From the NCBI RefSeq assembly GCF_023516715.1, contig NZ_JAMGSI010000001.1:1-64000 (forward strand): 64,000 nucleotides of DNA, given 5' to 3'. Positions 15,842-24,400 of the stretch are shown piece by piece. The notes below the pieces were generated by a model. It was not told where the DNA came from. It searched no databases and saw only the letters and a program-made list of their open reading frames with translations. The stretch comes from Akkermansia massiliensis. GTDB taxonomy: Bacteria; Verrucomicrobiota; Verrucomicrobiia; Verrucomicrobiales; Akkermansiaceae. How positions within the stretch are numbered: the first letter of the stretch is position 1; each line of letters begins with the position of its first letter. Position numbers and translations under genes: made by a program.

Positions 15842-17514
15842 TATTCTTCCGCAGGTGCGGGGGCCGGTGTTTCCGCCGCTTCTTCCGGGCCGTATGCCTC
15901 CACTTCCGTCAGCGCCAGCGGATGGGCCGGATCGGTGGATTCCACGCGCAGGGCGCGCGCCTTGACCGGAGCTTCCAGCTTCCAGGTGGTGACGTTGGTG
16001 GATTTTTCCGAGGGTGTGGTGTTGAAGGTTTTTTCCGCCAGCACGTTCTTGTCATTGTCGTACAGAATCACCTTGAATTCCTCCATGGTGCCCAGCAGAG
16101 TCAGGTTGGCTGGCGTGTAAATAACCACTTTTTCTATGGTGCGGTTGGTCTCCTTGCCGAAGTCGATGCCGAACCAGGCGGTTTTTCCTTCCGCCACGCC
16201 GGTGGCGCTGATGGAAACGTCGGAAAGCTCGGAGCTGGTATTGCCGTCCACGGCCTTTTCCGGACCGTAGGCGCCCAGTATGTTGCGGTTGGAGCTCTGG
16301 CGCACCTTGACGCCGGGCTGAAGGCTCCAGTTGACTTTGCCGGGTTCGGCGGAGGGTTTGGGAGCTGCAGGCACGGGTTCCGGATGCGGGAGCGGGGCAG
16401 GTGCGGGAACCGCAGGGGCCGGAGTGGTGTTTTCCGCGACGGCCGGGGCAGAGGGCGCAGGCGTTGCCGGAGCATGGCGGCGCGCTTCCCTGTTCGCTTT
16501 TCTCGCCTCATCCGCCTTCGCGTTGTTTTCCTTCTGCACCTGTTCGTTGTAGTCATTGCGCATTCTGACGACGTCCTTCTTGTACAGGATGCAGGTGTAG
16601 GTCAGCACAATGCCTACGATCAGGGCCGGGATAAGGTAGTAGTAAACATTGGTCTGCCCTTTCTGCATATTCATGGCGGGGACGGGCGTTGAGGACGGCC
16701 GGGGAGGAATGGCTGCCGCGTTTCTTCCCGTGGGGCTGGCGATGGCCTTGTCCAGGTCCGTGATAAAGTCCCCCAGGTTCCGGTAGCGTTCGCGGGTGTC
16801 CGGATTGATGGCCCGGGAGACCACGGCGTCCACGGCGTCGCTGCACTTGATCAGTGTGGAGGGCATGGCGAAGCCCGCTTCCATCGGCGTCTTGCGGGTC
16901 AGCAGGATGTAGAGCGTCAGCCCCAGGGCGTAAATGTCCATGCCCGGCGTGAAGGCGGCTTCCGCCCCGGTGACCCATTCCGGAGAGGCGAAGTCCCCCA
17001 TGTCTACCGGGGGCTGCGCGGGATAAATGTTGATGGGCAGCAGCAGGGCGTCTCCGCCGTCCGCGCGCAGGGAAATCAGTTTGGGCGTGATGCCGCCGTG
17101 AAAGATGTTTTTCCGGTGCAGCGTCAGCAGGCCTTCCGCCATGTTCCGCACCAGGTTGAGCGCCGCCTGGGGGGATATCTGGGGGAGGGTTTCCAGGTCC
17201 GCCAGGCGCGGATAGGGGGAGTGTTCGGAAATGATGAAGGTGAACGGTCCTGCCTGTCCCACTTCGTAAACGCGCAGAAGGCCCTGGTGCGCCTGTTCCA
17301 CAATGGTGAGGGAGCGGACGATGAATTCCGGATCCCAGCCGAAGACTCCGGCTTCCTCCGTGGGAACCACCCGCAGCATGACGGGAGCGAAATTGGATTT
17401 CAGGGTGGCGGTGAAAATTTGCTGGGGGCCTTTGGCCCCGACAAGCTGGATGTTTTCCAGCTGGGGGAAGAGGGCGGAAATCTGGTCCATGGAAAGGGAA
17501 TCGTCGGCAGGCAT
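15841..17514 (-). CDS. Membrane-anchored pseudokinase with C-terminal discoidin-like domain
   Basis: A 557-residue three-part protein. Residues about 15-260 follow the Ser/Thr kinase fold (HGGITPKLISL at 139-149 in place of HRDxKxxN, ASPEW at 176-180 as the APE region, then DIYALGLTLYILLTRKTP). The catalytic Asp is replaced by Gly, the VAIK-type Lys by Arg (VMLRVV), and no DFG is seen, so catalysis is unlikely. A membrane helix at about 291-311 follows, then a charged and Ala/Pro-rich linker, then an F5/8 type C (discoidin)-like domain at about 400-545. The likely topology is cytoplasmic pseudokinase and exported ligand-binding domain. It is coupled to the DUF4328-like protein. Confidence 0.8.
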   Translation of the reverse strand: MPADDSLSMDQISALFPQLENIQLVGAKGPQQIFTATLKSNFAPVMLRVVPTEEAGVFGWDPEFIVRSLTIVEQAHQGLLRVYEVGQAGPFTFIISEHSPYPRLADLETLPQISPQAALNLVRNMAEGLLTLHRKNIFHGGITPKLISLRADGGDALLLPINIYPAQPPVDMGDFASPEWVTGAEAAFTPGMDIYALGLTLYILLTRKTPMEAGFAMPSTLIKCSDAVDAVVSRAINPDTRERYRNLGDFITDLDKAIASPTGRNAAAIPPRPSSTPVPAMNMQKGQTNVYYYLIPALIVGIVLTYTCILYKKDVVRMRNDYNEQVQKENNAKADEARKANREARRHAPATPAPSAPAVAENTTPAPAVPAPAPLPHPEPVPAAPKPSAEPGKVNWSLQPGVKVRQSSNRNILGAYGPEKAVDGNTSSELSDVSISATGVAEGKTAWFGIDFGKETNRTIEKVVIYTPANLTLLGTMEEFKVILYDNDKNVLAEKTFNTTPSEKSTNVTTWKLEAPVKARALRVESTDPAHPLALTEVEAYGPEEAAETPAPAPAEE

Positions 17515-17858
17515 GGAAAAGGGAGGTGGAATAGTATCGGCAAACAGTCTACCTTAAAATCCTTGCCGGAAGCAACTCTATAAGCGGGCATATTTTGCTG
17601 GCGGGATGTCCTGACGCTGAACGGAAACCGCTCGTGCCGGGCCGGAACGGCCTTTTCCGGGCGGGGCGGACGCTCTCCTTTGAAGAAGGCGTCCCGAGGG
17701 GCCGTTCTTTCCGTATCCATACGGTTGACGGGCCTGTTCCTTCCGCTGGCGCAATGGTTTTTCCTGACGGGGAAGTTTGTTGGAAAAGCCGGATGCCCCC
17801 TCCGTTTTCAGGAAGGGTTGTTTCCTCTTCATTCCGTGGCCGGGAAATAACTTTTTCC
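17515..17858. other. Intergenic region, no gene seen
   Basis: A GC-rich stretch of 344 bases upstream of the pseudokinase gene and downstream of a small membrane protein gene on the same strand. Several frames are open on both strands, as expected at this base composition, and none resembles a known protein. It may hold the promoter of the pseudokinase gene, but no clear -35/-10 pair was found. Confidence 0.5.
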
Positions 17859-18299
17859 TTACCTGCTGGGCAAAACCCGGAAGGCTGAACAAACCAGTCC
17901 GGAGCAAGCCGCAATCAGCAGGAAAAATTTCAGTTGCTTCAGGCGCCTGAGAGACATTCCTGTCCGATTGGCCATGGCCATGTAAAAATCATGTTCATCC
18001 CAATTCTTGCGGATGCGGCAAAGCAGGTGGATAACTGTGGCGGTTGTTAAAGCCACCATGTACAGGGTGGCTAGGAAAAGAGCCGTTTCCGGACATCCGT
18101 TTGACAGGAAAACGGCGGATGCGAGCAACAGGCATAACAGAATGAGGAATAGGGAGCCGGCAAACTCAGCAAGGAGTTTGTATTTGTTAACGATTTCCTG
18201 AACCTGTTTCTTACCGGAAAAATGTTCTTCCTTCCTTGTCCTGAACATCATCCAGCCGGTCAGCAGGGACGTCAGGAGCAGCCATAGGATGTCATGCAT
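17859..18299 (-). CDS. Small membrane protein, function unknown
   Basis: A 146-residue protein with four hydrophobic segments (about residues 2-18, 42-68, 72-92 and 124-142) and charged loops, including a basic RTRKEEHFSGKKQ near the N terminus. I recognise no family. GC content is lower than in the flanking metabolic genes, and it borders the RHS island. Confidence 0.6.
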   Translation of the reverse strand: MHDILWLLLTSLLTGWMMFRTRKEEHFSGKKQVQEIVNKYKLLAEFAGSLFLILLCLLLASAVFLSNGCPETALFLATLYMVALTTATVIHLLCRIRKNWDEHDFYMAMANRTGMSLRRLKQLKFFLLIAACSGLVCSAFRVLPSR

Positions 18300-19004
18300 G
18301 GGGCGGAACGGGGGAATTTCGGGAAATAAGCGCGGGCATTACGGCCTTTTCTGCATGATAGGGAACCCGATCGTCCCAGTACATCGTAAATCTGGGTGTG
18401 AAAGATAAAGCTTCAATTTTTGCAGCCTCAAGTTAATCTTATCATTGAACGCCTCAGAAACTCTTCGGTGGCCGGGGTGGCGTCAAGGGACCTTGAAGGA
18501 GCAGGGTTCGAACTTCCTTTGATAGTTTTCGCGTTTCAGAACATGCGGGGTATGCCGGATGGATGAAGAGGAGAAGCTTATTTACTCGCTTCCTGTGCAG
18601 AGCCTTTTCCTCCCCGAATTCCGCGTCAAATTGGACTAATTCCTCGCGGAGGCGAGAGAGAAGACGCGCAGGGTTTTTCCTGAAATTTCAATGAGGAAGC
18701 GTTCGTTCTCAGAGTTGGAGTAGATGAGGGGGAGAGGCGGGAGCGTTCCCAGGCCTCCGCGACTGCGGATGCCTGATCCCGAGGGAGGGGGCAGGTCATG
18801 CAGGGTATGTAAGGAAGATGTTATGGAGAAATTGGATGTCTCCAGGCACTGGAGCCGTTGATCTCTTTCTTGATGAGTATTTTTTGCCTATCACGAAGAA
18901 TCATACATTTTAACGTTGTCGATAATTCTTGTATAAACTTGCCTATTGCCTGATCAAAAACACCAAATACGATGTACGATTCATAGATATCGTTTCAACT
19001 CTGT
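18300..19004. other. Decayed intergenic region beside the RHS island
   Basis: About 700 bases with no intact gene. A minus-strand open frame running from about 18694 down to a stop near 18443 encodes charged, protein-like sequence (RLREELVQFDAEFGEEKAL) but has a stop in front of it and no start I trust; it may be the remnant of an older gene. Sequence becomes AT-rich at 18890-18990. GGGTTCGAACTTCC near 18506 recalls a tRNA T-loop but its stem does not pair. Confidence 0.5.
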
Positions 19005-19435
19005 CAGTTACTTTCTTCATGTAACGGCGCCCTCGGTAGTCGTAGCCGCATTCCACCACCGTACTGCCGTCCTGGCTGATGAAGCTCACCGCACGGTTAG
19101 CTTCATTGTATACTGTGGTCCAGATGCCCGTTGAAGTTCTAATCAGCGTCTGGTTGGCCGAAGCGTTATAGTCGGGAACAAAGGGTTGATCCAGATCCAG
19201 AGTGGAGGGTGATGCTAGTGTACTGTGCTTGAGTTCGTTGACCGCGTAGATGAGTTCTTCGGCCAGTTTCTACACCGTCTTGCGGTTGACGATGTTGTCT
19301 AGCTGAGGCATAGGGCGTCGTGCCTAGAGAAGCTCCGGTGAGTTCGTTCCTGCTGTTGTAGCTGAAGCTGTCGCTATGGACTACTTCGTTTTTCCGCTAC
19401 TGGGTGCGGGTAGTCGGATGCCCCAGCGCAATCAT
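19005..19435 (-). pseudogene. Decayed RHS-repeat gene fragment
   Basis: This stretch aligns by eye over its whole length with 20845-21265 of the adjacent RHS gene, at roughly three-quarters identity (for example CTTCATGTAACGGCGCC against CTTCATGTAGCGGCGTC, and the following GTAGTCGTAGCCGCATTCCACCACCGT run). Translated on the minus strand it recovers pieces such as DSFSYN-RNELTG and CGYDYRGRRYMKKVT, with stops and frame changes. It lacks the core and C-terminal tip. It lies immediately beyond the candidate immunity gene, where displaced RHS fragments are found in other bacteria. Confidence 0.88.
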
Positions 19436-19910
19436 AAGTTGGAGTATTTATTTTCTCAGGAAAATCCAGTACTGACATTTGTAAATACAGCTTATTGACA
19501 TATTTCGCCTGTTCATTAAGCATATTTATTAAATTCTGAATATCTGTTTTTTCTAATTTTATATGCTTCTCCATATTTAATGCAGCAATTGCATTTCTTT
19601 GATCTTCTATCCAAGTCTCTATTTGTTTCTTTCTTTGTGAATCATTTTTCTGACTATACTTGTTTTTAATTTCTAATTTCTGAAATTCGATGATATCGTT
19701 TGGAGTAACATCAAATTTAGAGAAATTATATTTTCCTGGAACGAGATTGCGAAGGGATCCTGCTTGGTACATAAACCATTCTGTATAAATAAGATCAAAA
19801 TGCGCCTTATCACTTAATTCACTAAAAATGTTTTTCTCAACATTTTGTTGTTTAATGTCAGAACAGTGCGTACATAACAATATAAAAGCTACATAAAATA
19901 TTTTATTCAT
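19374..19910 (-). CDS. Candidate RHS immunity protein with altered C terminus
   Basis: A 178-residue, AT-rich gene that starts 9 bases after the RHS stop codon. The N terminus (MNKIFYVAFILLCTHCSD) is signal-peptide-like with a cysteine, but the lipobox is not canonical. The rest is charged and helical with no family I recognise. Position, base composition and size fit an immunity protein for the RHS tip; this is inference. The last 19 or so residues (from DCAGASDYPHP) are translated out of frame from the adjoining RHS fragment, so the native C terminus appears to be lost or replaced. Confidence 0.65.
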   Translation of the reverse strand: MNKIFYVAFILLCTHCSDIKQQNVEKNIFSELSDKAHFDLIYTEWFMYQAGSLRNLVPGKYNFSKFDVTPNDIIEFQKLEIKNKYSQKNDSQRKKQIETWIEDQRNAIAALNMEKHIKLEKTDIQNLINMLNEQAKYVNKLYLQMSVLDFPEKINTPTYDCAGASDYPHPVAEKRSSP

Positions 19911-19919
19911 AGTTATTAA

Positions 19920-20372
19920 TTATTTTTTATTAGGAATTATAAGAATCCATTCTTTCGGATTATTCGGATTATCTACTTGATATAATAATGTATTACTTAA
20001 CAACAATACATTATGGCATTCCCATTTTCCCTTATTACAGGAACACCATTTATAGGCTTGAACGCTTACTCCTAATGCACTCCGAGCTCTTCCTACTCCT
20101 CTCAAAGGTTGGACTTTTCTATTGAAAGTATCACCTGTTTGACTATAACATGTTTTGTTATAGCAATCAAACCAAGTATAAACTACATAGCAACAATTTT
20201 CATTACATGTACCATTATGTTCGCATTTGGATGTGAACATAGGACTTTCAACTGATGCCTTAACATCAATTCCTTTTGTTCCTGCATCTTTAATAACTGG
20301 CCTTTCCTGCGATCTTTCACATCCTTTACAACATTTCGGACACGGATCGCCTGTTTTTGTGAATCCCTTTTT
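19920..20372 (-). other. Cys-rich variable C-terminal tip of the RHS protein
   Basis: The 150 codons following the conserved KYDGLGL junction. Cysteines are clustered as CPKCCKGC near the start, CEHNGTCNENCC in the middle and CSCNKGKWEC near the end, suggesting metal binding or disulfide bonds. AT content rises sharply relative to the RHS body. No nuclease, deaminase or ADP-ribosyltransferase motif is evident to me. Confidence 0.7.
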
Positions 20373-21428
20373 TAACCCTAAACCGTCATATTTGTTTATT
20401 ACAACATTTTCTATAAACCCGTACAAATTCCATCCGCCTTCTTCAGCGATGGGGTCACGATTGATCCACCTGCCGTCTGCGGGATTGTAATAACGATAGT
20501 TGTAATAGACCAGGGCGAGTTCTACATCGTTCATCTCGCTGGACCACTGCACCGGCTGGACGAGGTCCCCCGTGGAAACAACCTGTCCGTATGGCGAGTA
20601 GTCATAAGTTGCCGCAATAGCTCCCTCTCCAGCGAACACCTCCGTGACGTTCTTGTTAAAGTCAACTCCATAGCAGTAAAGGGCATTTTCCTGCACCAGG
20701 GCCAGGGGACGCGTTGCCACCGGTTCCAGTGGATCCCACAGCAGTGTCCGAAGCACGTTCCGGTTGTCCAGCATGTCCAACGCCGCTAGTTGCAGGTAGC
20801 CACGGTACAGGTAGCGTTCATGGCTGACGACCGTTCCGTTGACGGTGACCTTCTTCATGTAGCGGCGTCCCTGGTAGTCGTAGCCGCATTCCACCACCGT
20901 ACTGCCGCCCTGGCTGGTGAAGCTCACCGCGCGGTTGGCCGCGTTGTAGACTACTGTCCAAATGCCCGTCGAGGTTTTGATGAGGGTCTGGTTGCCCGAG
21001 GCGTCGTACGTCGGCACAAAAGGCGCCTCCGCTTTTTCTTCGATGCTTGTGTACTGGTTGAGGTTGTTGGCCGCGTAGGAAAGTTCCTCGGCCAGTTCCC
21101 GCGCCGTCTTGCGGTTGCCGATGTTGTCGTAGCTGTAACCGTAGGGGGCTGTTCCCAGAGTAGCCCCGGTGAGTTCGTTTCTGCCGTTGTAGCTGAAGCT
21201 GTCAGTACGAGTTGCTTCGGTTCCCCGCTGCTGGGTGCGGGTGACCGGGCGTCCCAATGCGTCGTAGCTCTGGCTGCGGGAGACCAGCGCGGTTCCCCCC
21301 AGACGGCAGCTTATGGCCACTGCCAGGTCACGGTGTTCTTCATAGGCAAGTTCCCGGACGATGCCGTTGGGCATCGCGAGGCTGGAGGGCAGGCTGCTTC
21401 CCGCCAGGTAGCCGTAGGCGAAGGTTGG
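19920..21428 (-). CDS. RHS protein, C-terminal part with core and Cys-rich tip
   Basis: Continues the reading frame of the upstream RHS gene after a single TAA codon: the 18 codons before the first ATG (21374) encode PTFAYGYLAGSSLPSSLA, a normal RHS continuation. YD-repeat sequence is followed by the RHS-associated core (YDYSPYGQVV, YYNYRYYNPADGRWINRDPIAEEGGWNLYGF). After KYDGLGL a distinct tip of about 150 residues begins, with 13 cysteines, no similarity I recognise, and much lower GC. By analogy with polymorphic toxins the tip is the candidate effector. Re-initiation at 21374 is possible but unproven. Confidence 0.85.
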   Translation of the reverse strand, partial: PTFAYGYLAGSSLPSSLAMPNGIVRELAYEEHRDLAVAISCRLGGTALVSRSQSYDALGRPVTRTQQRGTEATRTDSFSYNGRNELTGATLGTAPYGYSYDNIGNRKTARELAEELSYAANNLNQYTSIEEKAEAPFVPTYDASGNQTLIKTSTGIWTVVYNAANRAVSFTSQGGSTVVECGYDYQGRRYMKKVTVNGTVVSHERYLYRGYLQLAALDMLDNRNVLRTLLWDPLEPVATRPLALVQENALYCYGVDFNKNVTEVFAGEGAIAATYDYSPYGQVVSTGDLVQPVQWSSEMNDVELALVYYNYRYYNPADGRWINRDPIAEEGGWNLYGFIENVVINKYDGLGLKKGFTKTGDPCPKCCKGCERSQERPVIKDAGTKGIDVKASVESPMFTSKCEHNGTCNENCCYVVYTWFDCYNKTCYSQTGDTFNRKVQPLRGVGRARSALGVSVQAYKWCSCNKGKWECHNVLLLSNTLLYQVDNPNNPKEWILIIPNKK

Positions 21429-24400
21429 TTATTCTCCTACGTGCACGATTCCGGCGCCGGCAAGCCTCCCGTTGGCTTCATAGCCCTGGCTTGCTTCCTG
21501 GAGGACGTCGGTTCCCTGTTTCAGGGTATAGCCGGAGGACCGGCCGTAGGCATCGTAGTTTTCCTGGAGCTGGCAGGAGGCGCCTCCTATGGTGATGCTA
21601 TCGGTGTCCGGTTCGTTGTAGGGAGTGTAAGTGATGGTGCGAGAGCCTGAGGCGTCCGTCACCTGGGTCAGCTGGTTGAGGCAGTTGTAGGCGTACTGGA
21701 TGCCGGGCGTGGAGTCGCTGTAGGAGACGGAGGTGTTGACCCCTTTCTTCAGATTGTAGCCCCAGGTGGTGACCACCCCGCGCGCGTCTGTGAGCGTGGA
21801 TCTGAGGTTCAGGGCATTGTAGGCGGTGTCCTCATGCGTTCCGTCCGCGTAGGTTTTACGCGCCAACAGCCCCGTGGCTTCATCATAGCTCCAGGTGGTG
21901 ACGTCTCCGTCCGTGCGTCCCGTGGGGTCGGTGGTGATGTCGCCCGCGTCCTCCCGGAAGGTGGTAAGGCTGACCATTCTGTCGGCTTCGTCGTAGCCGA
22001 AGAGCAGGGGCTGGGCGCCCGTTCCCCATTGCGCCGTATTGCGGCCCCGGAGATCGTAGTTGTAGCATGTCGTTTTCCCGAGGGCGTTGGTGACGGCGGA
22101 AGGCTGGTCAAACCAGGGATCGTAGGCGGTAGAAGCCGTGTTGCCCGCCGCGTCGGTAACGGAAACAGTGCGCCCGGCGATGTCGGTACGTGTCGTAATG
22201 GTGTTGCCCCGTCCGTCCGTGTTAGTGTAGATGATGCCGGTTTCCGCATAGGCTCGGGTCTGCGTGGAAGTAATGCCCGCGTGGTCCGTCTGCGTGGTAG
22301 TAAAGTCGTCGATGACCGTCGCGGTGGCCGTGACATTGGAAGTGGGGATGCTGCTTTTTTGCGTCCGCAGGGCGCCTGTTCCGTATTCGCTCCACTGTGT
22401 GGATATATTTCCTCTGGGACCGATGAAGACGGTTTTGCTTTCCAGCGTGGACGAGAGGGAGGAAACCAGCGTCTTCTGCGTTTCGCCATAGGTAGTCCCT
22501 TGGCCGTTGTTCCTAGTCGCCGTGACGACGCGGTAGACGCCGTCCTGCGCCTGTTCCACGCCATAGCTCCACGTGGTGATGCGCGAGTTGGACACGGTGG
22601 CCGGATCGGCAAGCTTCCAGGTTTCCTTGACCTTATTGCCGAAGTCGTCGTATTCCCACAGGGTCGGCGCCATCGTCGTAGCTGCGGTTTCCGCATCTGT
22701 CTGTTCCTTGGTCAGCTGTCCCTTGGCGTTATAGGTGTTCCTCGTGTAAATGACTCCCCCGATGGTGTTGGGCCGGCCCGTGCGCAGAATTTCCCCGGCA
22801 CCGTTGGCGACGCTGCGCTGCAGTTCGGTTTCCGTTTCCCCGGAGACGGCTTTCGTGAAGGTCCGAACGCCGTCGGCAACCAAGTCGAGGGAATAGATGA
22901 TATGCCGCTGTCCCGTGCCGGATTCTTCCAGGACCGTTCCGTCCGGCGCGTTGCGCGTGACGAACGTGGCTCCGGAGGGAGTGGTTTGCGTCGTCGTCAG
23001 ACCGTCTTCGCTGTAGGCGTAGGTGGTGACTCGTCCCAGGACGTCCGTAGAGGAAGTTATCCTCCCCAGCAAGTCGTACTCCGAGCTTTCGCTGGTCGTC
23101 ATGGCCCCCGTATCCCGGCGCGTAGAGAGGATGCGCCCCGCCGCATCCAGGGTGTAGGTGGTGATGGTTTCCGGCGTGATGACGGTTTCCCCGTCCATTA
23201 CGGCGGAACGCGTGGTTTCCACCAGTTGGCGCGCCGTGTCGTAGGCATAGTCCATTCTTACACCATTTTCATCAATGTCCCACAACAGGCGCCCGTCGCA
23301 CATCAGCTCGCGCTCCGTTATTCGGCCATTGCCCGCCGTCCGCTTCACCCACCTGTTCTGCGTGTCAAATTCATAGGAGGCGCTGTCCGTGAGCGCCCAT
23401 TCCCCGCCGGTGAGCAGGGCGTAGCTTTCTTCCCTGACGCGCTGCCCTTCCGCCGTGATCCAGGTCGTGGTGCGCGTGCTCTGTCCCGGCACGGTTTCCC
23501 CGTTGACGCGCGTTTCCAACGTTTCCGTGTAGAGGGCGCCGTGCTCCGTCGTTGCCGCGTAGTCGTGCCAGGTTTGCACGCCGGTGAGGTCCCGGGTCAT
23601 CCGGGTGCGTCCGCGGGCATAGACGTCGGGCGCGCCGGCCAGCCATTGTTCCGTGGCCGTCAGGCGCGTGCCCGTTACTCCCAGTCCGGTGACCCGCTTT
23701 TCCGTCCTTTTGACGTGATTGGCCGTCGTGTACTTGTAGGCAATGGTGGTCAGCGTCTTGACGTGTCCTTCCAGCGGAAGCAGGTCTACCGTTTCCGTGG
23801 CGGGTTCGTCGTTGAAGTCGGCTTCTCCCGAATAGGCATAGGTGTAGCGCGTGATGCGCCTGCCGCTTTCCGCCCACGGTTCGTCGCGGGAGAGCAGGCG
23901 TCCGTAGAGGTCATACGCGTAATGAATTTGGCTGCCGTCCGGGGCAGTTTCCGTCTTGAGCCGTCCGCACTGGTCGTAGGCGTATTGCGTGGTCTGGGCT
24001 TCCTGGCTTTGATAGCCTTCCACTTGAGTGAGCAGCAGATCGCCTACGTCCGTCGTTTGATATATGGAGCAGGTGCGCTCTGCCACGATACCTCCTTTGG
24101 AGATTTCCGTCACCAGCTGCCAGACCGAGTCTTCCGGTTCCAGCTCCGTGCGCGTGCGGATGGTCGTGACGGCGTCTTCCCCCGTGCCCTGCCGCATGTT
24201 CCACGCCAGGCCGTCGTTCCACCAGGTGACGGCGTAGGGCTGCCTAGCCGGCGCCTGTTCCGTGACGGTGAAGTGGCCGTCCGCGGAAAGGGAAAGGTTG
24301 AATGTTTTAAAGGGTGTCCCGGTGACCGTATAAAATCCCTGTTCGTCCGTTCCGGTGATTTGCCCAGGCGTGTAGAGCGCGATGATGTAGCCCGTGGAGG

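Noticed and set aside
17595-17888. 97-codon plus-strand frame between the pseudokinase and the small membrane protein
   Set aside because: It has no recognisable domain, overlaps open frames on the other strand and extends into the 3' end of a likely gene.
18490-18520. GGTTCGAACTTCC recalling a tRNA T-arm
   Set aside because: The bases either side of the GTTCGAA loop do not form a 5-bp stem, and no acceptor or anticodon arm could be found.
18443-18694. Minus-strand open frame with charged, protein-like sequence
   Set aside because: There is no credible start, a stop lies directly upstream and no family is recognised, so it is noted only as a possible relic within the intergenic entry.
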